A DNA stretch of 64,000 bases, from positions 124,001-188,000 of the forward strand of contig NZ_JANUXN010000004.1 in NCBI RefSeq assembly GCF_025699485.1. The letters are read 5' to 3'. The position numbers were made by a program, and so were the translations under genes. Positions 7,643-14,271 of this stretch are shown one piece after another; position 1 is the first letter of the stretch, and the number at the start of each line of letters is the position of its first letter. The notes below the pieces were generated by a model that was given only the letters and a program-made list of their open reading frames with translations, was not told where the DNA came from and did not search any database. This DNA comes from Thauera carbonicopians. GTDB lineage: Bacteria; Pseudomonadota; Gammaproteobacteria; Burkholderiales; Rhodocyclaceae.

Positions 7643-7710
7643 GGGCAGTGCCTGTGGGGCACTGCCCAAAAAAGAAAGCCAGGCGGATCCTTCATTCGCC
7701 TGGCTTTTGT
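7643..7710. terminator. Two adjacent hairpins, likely bidirectional terminator
   Basis: The first hairpin, GGGCAGTGCC/GGCACTGCCC, is followed by AAAAAA. The second pairs AAGCCAGGCG (7676-7685) with CGCCTGGCTT (7697-7706) and runs into a T-rich tract. They sit between the PEP-CTERM gene and the convergent small gene at 7732-8067, so they can end transcription from both sides. Confidence 0.85.
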
Positions 7711-7731
7711 TCTTTGGCGTGATCCGCGCGC

Positions 7732-8067
7732 CTAAAGCAATCCTCCGTCGTCGTCGAGCAGATCCGCATTGCGGTTGAGCGAATCGCGCAGCGAGCGTCT
7801 TTGCAGGAGACGGTTCTGGGCGGGGAGAGGAAGGTCGGTGAAGCGGATCACGTCCTTGGCGAGCAAGGTGTCGATGAGGTCTTCGAGCACGCGGATGAGC
7901 CCCTGATCCGTGTATTCGAGGGACGCACGTGTGTCCTCCGGGATCGGCTTGCCGGTCAGGGCGGCGAGTTCGGGGTTTCCGGCATCGACCCATTCCAGGG
8001 CGCTTGCCGAGGGCGTCAGCCGGGCTGCAATGATTTTTCCGCTGGAATTCCGCTCGACGTACGGCAT
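7732..8067 (-). CDS. Conserved small protein, annotated in relatives as tryptophan synthase beta-like
   Basis: Encodes a 111-residue soluble protein. The N-terminus MPYVERNSSGKIIAARL and the middle LIRVLEDLIDTLLAKDVIRFTDLP with LLQRRSLRDSLN match a family common in Betaproteobacteria. Databases often carry it under the misleading name 'tryptophan synthase subunit beta-like'. It has no PLP-binding core and is far too short to be TrpB. The gene lies 24 bp downstream of the glycosyltransferase on the same strand, at the end of the run that begins with the lap genes. Function is unknown. Confidence 0.75.
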   Translation of the reverse strand: MPYVERNSSGKIIAARLTPSASALEWVDAGNPELAALTGKPIPEDTRASLEYTDQGLIRVLEDLIDTLLAKDVIRFTDLPLPAQNRLLQRRSLRDSLNRNADLLDDDGGLL

Positions 8068-8091
8068 GTGGGCCTCCGTGGCTGTGTCGGT

Positions 8092-9318
8092 TCAGAAGAC
8101 GCCGAGCTTGCGGCGCTGGATCACGGTGTCGAAGATCGACAGATAGCGCGGCGCGACCTTGCTGATGTGGAAGCGCTGGTGGGCATCGGCCAGTGCGTTC
8201 TCGCCCAGATGGACGAAGTCCTGCGGGGCGTCGATGATCTCGGTGGCGTAGCGTACCCAACTGGCGATGTCGTCGTATTTGCACAGCAGGCCGTTATGAC
8301 CGTGGTGGATGACTTCGGGCACGAAGCAGCGATCACTGGCGACGATCGTCTTGCCGCGGAACAGCAGTTCGAACAGCCCCCAGTTGGCCGAGCCGAATTG
8401 CAGCGGGTAGAGGAACATGTCCATGGCCTCGACGTAGCTGGCAAAGTCGTCGTAGCCGGCGAAGCTGACGTGCTGGAAGCTCGATCCTTCGCCCAGCGTG
8501 ATGCCTTCGCGCTGCAGCACGTATTGCATGAAGGATTCCGGCCGCGATTCGGCGGGAAAACTGTTCTGCAGAAAGTTTTCCTCGTAGCTGTAGAGGACTT
8601 TCGGCGCGCCGCAGAAAACGAAGCGAACCTGCGGCCGGCGCTTGAGAATTTCCTTGGCGATCAGGATGAATTGCTCGAAGCCCTTTGCCGAGGACAGGTC
8701 GCGGGCAGAGAAGCCGATGTGGAATACGCCTTCTTCCTTGGCGAAGGTCGAGGGTTTGCGCTTGATGTCGAAACCTTCCATCTGCGGCACGATGCGCTCG
8801 CGCAGACAGGCCGGGAACATCTCCCTGGCGTAGGCGCTGGGCACGATCACCAGGTCGCTCTTCAGCGCCTGGTGATAGCTCGTCATCTCGAACACCTTGT
8901 CGCGGAAAGTGGCGTAGTCCGGCTGCGGATACTTGGGGTCGTGGCCGTGATGGCCGAAGGACGGGAATTCGATGTAGCTGATGATGGGAATGTCGAATTC
9001 GTCGAAGAGCTGCAGCGGGAAACCGCCCGAGCCATGGGCGACGATGAGGTCGATGCCGGTCTTCTTGAGCAGTTCGCCGATTGCCTGCTTGATCAGGAAT
9101 GAACGCTGGATGCGGGCTTCCAGGTTCTTGGTATAGAAGTAGCTGTCCGGATTCTCGCTGGCGACGGCGAACGGGACCAGGTTGGGGATCTTGTCCTTGT
9201 TGGCGTTATGGACGCCGGTGCTGCACAGGAACCAGGAATGTGCCAGCCCCTGGCTGTTCAGGTATTCGTGCAGGGTCTGGAACTGGCCCAGTCCCTCGTG
9301 GATGAACAGAATCCTCAT
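8092..9318 (-). CDS. Glycosyltransferase, GT4-like, downstream of the Thr-rich adhesin
   Basis: Encodes a 408-residue cytoplasmic glycosyltransferase with the GT-B two-domain plan. The N-terminal domain starts MRILFIHEGLGQFQTLHEYL. The C-terminal nucleotide-sugar domain includes FHIGFSARDLSSAKGFEQFI and the family-4 segment SANWGLFELLFRGKTIVASD, with PEVIHHGHNGLL. No membrane segment is seen. I chose the ATG at 9318 because GAGG/AAAG lies upstream and because it starts directly on the first beta strand; a longer frame to 9345 adds an unlikely hydrophilic tail. It follows the adhesin gene by 75 bp on the same strand. Glycosylation of that adhesin, or a role in polysaccharide synthesis, are both possible; the acceptor is unknown. 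Confidence 0.8.
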   Translation of the reverse strand: MRILFIHEGLGQFQTLHEYLNSQGLAHSWFLCSTGVHNANKDKIPNLVPFAVASENPDSYFYTKNLEARIQRSFLIKQAIGELLKKTGIDLIVAHGSGGFPLQLFDEFDIPIISYIEFPSFGHHGHDPKYPQPDYATFRDKVFEMTSYHQALKSDLVIVPSAYAREMFPACLRERIVPQMEGFDIKRKPSTFAKEEGVFHIGFSARDLSSAKGFEQFILIAKEILKRRPQVRFVFCGAPKVLYSYEENFLQNSFPAESRPESFMQYVLQREGITLGEGSSFQHVSFAGYDDFASYVEAMDMFLYPLQFGSANWGLFELLFRGKTIVASDRCFVPEVIHHGHNGLLCKYDDIASWVRYATEIIDAPQDFVHLGENALADAHQRFHISKVAPRYLSIFDTVIQRRKLGVF

Positions 9319-9393
9319 CGATCTTTCGCCTCTTCGGAAAAGCATGCGGCGGCGGGCCGGAGCCCGCCGCCATTCAACGCGAAGCGTCGCGTT

Positions 9394-12099
9394 TCATTCG
9401 ACCGTCGGTGTGTTCTGCAGCAACTGGCTGGCCGGGTCCGAGTGGAAGGCCACGAAGACGTCGGGGCCTGCGCCGCTGCTGCCGCTGGAGACGCTGCCGC
9501 CGGCAAGGACATCGTCCTGGGGCAGCAGGTCGCTTGCCGACAGCGCTTCTCCGGTGACGGTCTGGCTTTGTACCGTATCGGTCGCCGTGCTGGTCACGGT
9601 TGCGGTATCGGTGATCGTTTCGGTGGCTGCTGGCAGCGTCACCGTCTCGGTCCATTGGCTGAGCGTGACGGTCTCGGTGTATTCGGTGACGGTCTCGGTG
9701 ATCTCGGGGCCGGTGGCAGTCTGCGTGACGGTGTCGGTGAAGGTTTCGGTCGCCGTGCTGGTACTGGTTTCCGTGGCGGTCACCGTTTCTGTCACGGCCG
9801 GGCCGCTGGCGGTCTGAGTGATGGTGTCGGTGCCGGTTTCGGTCACGGTGCCGGTACTGGTTTCGGTGACAGTGACGGTCTCGGTCACGGCCGGGCTGGT
9901 CGCGGTTTGCGTGATGGTGTCGGTACCGGTTTCGGTCGCGGTGCCGGTACTGGTTTCCGTGGCGGTGACGGTTTCGGTGACGGCCGGGCTGGTGGCGGTC
10001 TGGGTGACGGTGGTGGTGCCGGTTTCGGTCACGGTGCCGGTACTGGTTTCCGTGGCGGTGACGGTTTCGGTGACGGCCGGGCTGGTGGCGGTCTGCGTAA
10101 CGGTGGTGGTTCCGGTTTCAGTCACGGTAGCGGTACTGGTTTCCGTGGCGGTGACGGTTTCGGTGACGACCGGTCCGGTGGTGGTCTGCGTGATGGTGGC
10201 GGTCCCGGTTTCGGTCGCGGTATCGGTGGTGGTTTCGGTGGCGGTGACGGTTTCGGTCACGGCCGGTCCGGTGGTCGTTTGCGTGGCGGTAGCAGTGACG
10301 GTTTCGGTTTCCGTGACTTCCCGCTCACCGGCTTGGAGAGCTCCCACTCTGAACCTGCCTTTTTCATGCTCGATACGGAAGTCACTGAAAGGCGTATTGG
10401 AAGAGATGACGATGTTGTGTTCACCCTTTGGCAGGGTGTAGGTCTGGGGGATGCCGTTCACCGTTACTGTGAACACGGTTTCCATGCCTTCGGCCTCGAC
10501 CTTCAGCACCACGGAACGAATGTTTGCGGGGTTGCCATCATTATCGGTAATGGCAACGCTCACCGCTTCGCCGCGGCCAATTTGCGTGTCCTCGGGGAGT
10601 TGGGAGATCCCTAGCCAGCCGTTATTGACATGAATATTGCCGGGGCCGGCCGATGTGAATGCGAAGTTGAAATCCCCGGTCTCGATGCGCCCTTCAGAAG
10701 TGATTGCGTGCTCTTCGGAGATGAACGGGGTTGTGGTCGTGGTAACGGTCTCGGTTTCCGTGGTGATGGTTTCGGTCACGACAGGACCGGCGGTGGTCAG
10801 GGTAACGGTGGCGGTCCCGGTTTCGGTCACGGTGCCGGTACTGGTTTCCGTGGCAGTGACGGTTTCGGTGACGGCGGGACCGTTGGCAGTCTGAGTGACG
10901 GTGGTGGTCCCGGTTTCGGTCACGGTACCTGTACTGGTCTCGGTCGTAGTAACGGTTTCGGTGACGGCCGGTCCGCTGGCGGTCTGAGTGACGGTGGCTG
11001 TGCCGGTTTCGGTCACGGTGGCGGTGCCGGTCGCCGTCGCGGTGACGGTTTCGGTGAGGTCGGGGCCGTTGGCGGTCTGGGTGGCGGTGCCGGTTTCGGT
11101 CACGGTGCCAGTGCTGGTTTCCGTGACCGTGACGGTCTCGGTCACGGCCGGGCCGGCGGTGGTCTGGGTGACGGTGGCGGTGCCGGTTTCGGTCACGGTA
11201 CCGGTGCTGGTCGCGGTGACGGTGATGGTTTCAGTCACGGCGGGGCCGGCGGCGGTCTGGGTGACGGTGGCAGTGCCGGTCTCGGTCACGGTGCCGGTAC
11301 TGCTTGCAGTGGCGGTGATGGTTTCGGTGACGACCGGGCCGGCGGCAGTCTGCGTGGCCGTGCTGGTGACGGTATCCGTGATGGTGCTGGTGCCGGTTTC
11401 GGTGATGGTGGCGGTTTCGGTCACCGTGGAAGCCGTCGTCTGTGTGACCTGTCCGGTGATCGTGTCGGTGATGATGCCGCTCACGGTGTCGGTGACCGGC
11501 TGGGTGACGGTCTCGGTCAGCGTGATGGTGTCGGTGAGCGTGACGGTGATGGTTTCGGTGACGTTCTCCGTCGACGGTGGCACCAGGGTGGTGGGCGGTT
11601 CCGGCGTGTCGTCGGAGCCGTCCGGCCCGCCCAGGAAGAACAGCGGCTCTTCCGGCGGCAGGATGCCGAACTCGAATTCGAGTGGAGCCACGCCTTCGGC
11701 GATGCGGAGCAGGCGCACGAAGTTGTTGCCTTCGCCGCCACCACCGCCGGCCAGGCCGGCCGCCGGGTCTTCGAGCGCGTCGCCGAGATCGCCGCCCTGT
11801 TCCAGCGCCTGGATCACGTTTTCGATGTCTGCGCTGGCAAGCTGGGCGTCGGCCGCTGCCGGGCGAGTGCTCTCGTCCATCTCGGTGCCGATGGCGATGG
11901 TCTGGTTTTCGGGGATTGCCAGTTGGCTGCCGTCAGCCATGGCCAGTTCGACGCGGCTGCCGGCGGAAGTGACGAGGGTTTCGCCTTCGCGCAGCGTATC
12001 GCCGGTCTTGAGTGGACGGGTGTTGCCGTCGGCGTCGCGCGCAAATGCAGCGCCATGGATCGTGACGACGGTTGCGACGGGAGGAAGGCTGGTAGCCAT
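9394..12099 (-). CDS. lapA: LapA-like giant-adhesin homologue: retention module plus Thr-rich 31-residue repeats, type I secreted
   Basis: Encodes a 901-residue secreted adhesin. Residues 1-125 match the LapA retention module (VVTIHGAAFARDADGNTR, LKTGDTLREGETLVT, MADGSQLAI). Next come a PAAG LapG cleavage site at residues 112-115 and a Gly-rich linker. Residues 254-457 and 611-797 are 31-residue repeats in which Thr takes nearly every second position (pattern GPAVTETVTATETSTG). Residues about 458-595 form a non-repetitive, probably globular insert. The C-terminal 50 residues are the likely type I secretion signal. There are no RTX nonapeptides and no classical Calx-beta or VWA domain, and at 901 residues it is small for this class. 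It is last in the minus-strand order lapB, lapC, luxR, lapA. Surface retention via LapD/LapG is inferred by homology. Confidence 0.85.
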   Translation of the reverse strand: MATSLPPVATVVTIHGAAFARDADGNTRPLKTGDTLREGETLVTSAGSRVELAMADGSQLAIPENQTIAIGTEMDESTRPAAADAQLASADIENVIQALEQGGDLGDALEDPAAGLAGGGGGEGNNFVRLLRIAEGVAPLEFEFGILPPEEPLFFLGGPDGSDDTPEPPTTLVPPSTENVTETITVTLTDTITLTETVTQPVTDTVSGIITDTITGQVTQTTASTVTETATITETGTSTITDTVTSTATQTAAGPVVTETITATASSTGTVTETGTATVTQTAAGPAVTETITVTATSTGTVTETGTATVTQTTAGPAVTETVTVTETSTGTVTETGTATQTANGPDLTETVTATATGTATVTETGTATVTQTASGPAVTETVTTTETSTGTVTETGTTTVTQTANGPAVTETVTATETSTGTVTETGTATVTLTTAGPVVTETITTETETVTTTTTPFISEEHAITSEGRIETGDFNFAFTSAGPGNIHVNNGWLGISQLPEDTQIGRGEAVSVAITDNDGNPANIRSVVLKVEAEGMETVFTVTVNGIPQTYTLPKGEHNIVISSNTPFSDFRIEHEKGRFRVGALQAGEREVTETETVTATATQTTTGPAVTETVTATETTTDTATETGTATITQTTTGPVVTETVTATETSTATVTETGTTTVTQTATSPAVTETVTATETSTGTVTETGTTTVTQTATSPAVTETVTATETSTGTATETGTDTITQTATSPAVTETVTVTETSTGTVTETGTDTITQTASGPAVTETVTATETSTSTATETFTDTVTQTATGPEITETVTEYTETVTLSQWTETVTLPAATETITDTATVTSTATDTVQSQTVTGEALSASDLLPQDDVLAGGSVSSGSSGAGPDVFVAFHSDPASQLLQNTPTVE
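9709..10269 (-). repeat. 93-bp coding repeats, second block of the adhesin
   Basis: Six consecutive units of 93 bp (31 residues) encode variants of (G/S)PAVTETVTATETSTG followed by TVTETGTTTVTQTAT. Units differ by a few residues, mostly Ala/Val/Asp swaps at odd positions, while the Thr positions are nearly invariant. A seventh, degenerate unit leads into the C-terminal region. Confidence 0.85.
10729..11340 (-). repeat. 93-bp coding repeats, first block of the adhesin
   Basis: Six units of 93 bp plus a broken seventh, encoding the same 31-residue motif as the second block. The third unit lacks two residues (TATQTAN in place of TATVTQTAN), showing in-frame contraction. More irregular TET/TDT sequence extends upstream to about residue 180 of the protein. 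Confidence 0.82.
11755..11766 (-). other. Predicted LapG cleavage site (PAAG) in the adhesin
   Basis: Codons CCG GCG GCC GGC encode PAAG at residues 112-115. In Pseudomonas LapA the protease cuts between two alanines of a TAAG motif at nearly the same position (around residue 108), just before the linker. The lapG gene is present at 18636-19364. Confidence 0.7.
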
Positions 12100-12172
12100 T
12101 GCACGCCTCTTCTGGAGTTGGAAGCGACCCGGGCACCAGTGCGCCCGGTCAGGATTTCAATATGATCCGATC

Positions 12173-12859
12173 CTATGCCGCGCCGGCGGCCAGGGCCATT
12201 GGACCAAAGGACAGGGCAGGGGAGCTTGCGCCGGAAACCGGCGCCGGGGCGCTGCCGGCCGGCATCGTGGCGGCGGCGCCGACGCGCAGTGCCAGTTGCA
12301 GCCGGTCGCGTACGCCCAGCTTCTCGAAGATGGCGCCCAGATGGGCCTTGACCGTGCGCTCGGTGATGCCGAGCACGCGTGCGACCTCCTTGTTGCTCAT
12401 GCCGGAAGTCACTGCCTGCGCCACTTCGCGTTCGCGCTGCGACAGCGCGGCGAGCGTGCCGTGGTTCGCCGCCGGCAGGCGGGATTGCAGCGCGCCCAGC
12501 AGCCGGCTGATCAGTTCCTCGCCGACCCACAGGCCGCCGTGCCGCACCACCGTGGCGATCTCGCGCAGCAGGGACGGCGCGGCGAGGGCATGGGCATAGC
12601 CGCGGGCGCCCAGTTCGAGCGCGGCGATCGCTTCGTGCTGGTCGGGCTGCAGCGACAGCACCACCACGCTGCAGCCGTTCTGCCTGACCAGCTCGGCGAT
12701 CCGGCTGCGCCAGTCGGGCAGCTCGGCGCTCAACCAGACCAGATCGTTCGGGCCGATGCCGAAGCCGCGGCCGGATTCGGCGATCAGCGCGTGGGGGAGG
12801 GCTTGTTGCCAGCGAGCGGCCGCGATGGCATGGCCGCTGATGAAGATGTCTCGGTTCAT
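12173..12859 (-). CDS. LuxR-type regulator with degenerate receiver domain, in the lap operon
   Basis: Encodes a 228-residue NarL/LuxR-type DNA-binding protein. The C-terminal helix-turn-helix is clear: LSQREREVAQAVTSGMSNKE, then VARVLGITERTVKAHLG, at about residues 139-190. The N-terminal domain resembles a receiver (LVRQNGCSVVVLSLQPDQHE, ALELGARGYAHA), but the usual phospho-acceptor position reads DLVWLSAELP, with Ser where Asp is expected. Phosphorylation-independent control is therefore likely. A low-complexity Ala/Pro/Ser tail of about 30 residues follows. The start overlaps the lapC stop (ATGA), and the adhesin gene follows 73 bp downstream. It probably controls lap expression; the target is not shown. 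Confidence 0.85.
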   Translation of the reverse strand: MNRDIFISGHAIAAARWQQALPHALIAESGRGFGIGPNDLVWLSAELPDWRSRIAELVRQNGCSVVVLSLQPDQHEAIAALELGARGYAHALAAPSLLREIATVVRHGGLWVGEELISRLLGALQSRLPAANHGTLAALSQREREVAQAVTSGMSNKEVARVLGITERTVKAHLGAIFEKLGVRDRLQLALRVGAAATMPAGSAPAPVSGASSPALSFGPMALAAGAA

Positions 12860-14271
12860 CGTTCTGTCAGCGCGTTGGCTTTTGCCCGCAGCACGGGCTT
12901 GAGCAGATAGGAAAGGATGGTTTTCTTGCCGGTGAGGATATCGACGTCGGCCATCATGCCCGGGATGATGGGCAGGTCCTCGCCCAGCGTCGATTCGTGC
13001 GTGCGCACGCGAATGACATAGGCGGCGTTGCCCTTTTCATCGACCACGGTGTCCGCCGAGATGTGCTCGACCTCGGCTTCGAGCCCGCCATAGATCGCGA
13101 AGTCGTAGGCGGAGAACTTGACCAGCGCCTGCTGGCCCGGGCGCAGGAAGGCGATGTCGCTCGGCTTGATCCTGGCTTCGAGGATCAGCGCATCGTCGAG
13201 CGGCACGATCTCCACCACTTCCTTGCCCGGCTGGACCACACCGCCGACGGTGTTCACCCGCAGGCGCTGCACGGTGCCGCGCACCGGCGAGCGGATCTCG
13301 GCATGCTTGACGCGGTCGGCCAGCATCCGGCTGCCTTGTGACAGGCTGCTCAGCCGCGACATGGTTTCGGAGAGTTCGCCGCGCAACTGGTTGCGGACGT
13401 TCAGCTCGACCTCCTGGATCTTGCGCGTCGATTCCGCGATCGCCGACTGCACCCGCGATATCTGCGCCGCAGCCTGGTCGCGCTCGCCGCGCAGGCGCGC
13501 GACGTCGCGTTCCAGGCGCAGCAGTTCGACTTCGGAAACCGCGCCCGACGAGGCCAGCGGCTTGGTCACCTTCAGTTCCTGCTGGGCGAGGCCGAGGGCG
13601 CTGCTGGCTTGCGAATGGCGCGCCCGGACCTCGTTCAGCTCCTGTTCGCGCTGGCGCCGCTGGTCGCGGGCGATCGAAAGCTGTGCCTCCATCTCGGCCT
13701 GCGACGACTCGTAGAGCCGGCGTTCGTGGGCGACGATGTCCGCTGCTTCCTGCTCGACTTCCGCCGGCGGCGAGAACGGGGTGCCCTGGGTCAGCGCCTC
13801 GAGCCGCGTGCGCTTGGCCTCGAGCGAGAGATATTCGGCACGGTTTTCGAGCAGCGAGGACATGAAGCGGGTGGGGTCGACCTTCAGCAGCAGTTCGCCG
13901 GCTTCGACGACCTGGCCTTCGCGCACCTCGATGCTGTCGACCACGCCGCCGTCGACCGATTGCACGATCTGCAACTGGCGCGACGGGATGACCCTGGCTT
14001 CGCCGCGGGTGACTTCATCGACCTTGGCGAAGGCCGCCCAGATCAGCAGCAACAGCACCACCACCGCGGCGATACGCAGCAGGACACGGGCGCGCAGTGG
14101 TTCCTGCTGCAGGCGGGCCCAGTCGGCATCGCTCGACCAGTCGAGGCTGTCGTCGCGCTCGATCGCGCTCAGCCGCGACAGCAGCCCGCTGAACACCCGG
14201 CTGCCGGCATTTGCGGGGCGGCCGGAGAGCTCGCCGATGCGCTTGAAGGCGCGTTCTTCGATGGCTCCCAT
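12856..14271 (-). CDS. lapC: Type I secretion membrane-fusion protein LapC (HlyD family)
   Basis: Encodes a 471-residue HlyD-family adaptor linking the LapB transporter to the outer-membrane LapE. It has a cytoplasmic N-terminus of about 60 residues, one membrane segment (62-83), then a biotinyl-lipoyl-like half motif (IVQSVDGGVVDSIEVREGQV). A long coiled coil follows at about 145-330 (Arg/Glu/Gln-rich, e.g. ARLRGERDQAAAQISRVQSA), then the beta-barrel region with EIRSPVRGTVQRLRVNTVGG and a typical end, PGMMADVDILTGKKTILSYL. The ATG shares its A with the lapB stop (TGATG), and the stop overlaps the LuxR gene start, so all three are coupled. Confidence 0.92.
   Translation of the reverse strand: MGAIEERAFKRIGELSGRPANAGSRVFSGLLSRLSAIERDDSLDWSSDADWARLQQEPLRARVLLRIAAVVVLLLLIWAAFAKVDEVTRGEARVIPSRQLQIVQSVDGGVVDSIEVREGQVVEAGELLLKVDPTRFMSSLLENRAEYLSLEAKRTRLEALTQGTPFSPPAEVEQEAADIVAHERRLYESSQAEMEAQLSIARDQRRQREQELNEVRARHSQASSALGLAQQELKVTKPLASSGAVSEVELLRLERDVARLRGERDQAAAQISRVQSAIAESTRKIQEVELNVRNQLRGELSETMSRLSSLSQGSRMLADRVKHAEIRSPVRGTVQRLRVNTVGGVVQPGKEVVEIVPLDDALILEARIKPSDIAFLRPGQQALVKFSAYDFAIYGGLEAEVEHISADTVVDEKGNAAYVIRVRTHESTLGEDLPIIPGMMADVDILTGKKTILSYLLKPVLRAKANALTER

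Noticed and set aside
7732-8067. Tryptophan synthase beta subunit
   Set aside because: The small protein is 111 residues and has no PLP-binding core. The name in databases appears to be an annotation artefact.
9709-11340. Regular repeats that could suggest a CRISPR array
   Set aside because: Units are contiguous 93-bp coding repeats without unique spacers, in frame within a single protein.
12126-12150. Hairpin CCGGGC/GCCCGG between the LuxR-type gene and the adhesin gene as a terminator
   Set aside because: Stem of only six pairs with an eight-base loop and no T tract on the relevant strand. It could attenuate, but I cannot support a terminator call.
12126-12172. Sigma-54 promoter before the adhesin gene (TGGTGCCCGGGTCGC on the minus strand)
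   Set aside because: GG and GC spacing fits, but several consensus positions are wrong, unlike the two good sites at the PEP-CTERM genes.
9208-12910. Long plus-strand reading frames (9208-10614, 10630-12165, 10988-12910) opposite the adhesin gene, rich in Gly/Asp or Val/Ser repeats
   Set aside because: They are antisense images of the 93-bp Thr-rich repeats: the period is a multiple of three and the sequence lacks stops on both strands. The minus-strand frame has a retention module, a LapG site and operon partners; the antisense frames have none of these.
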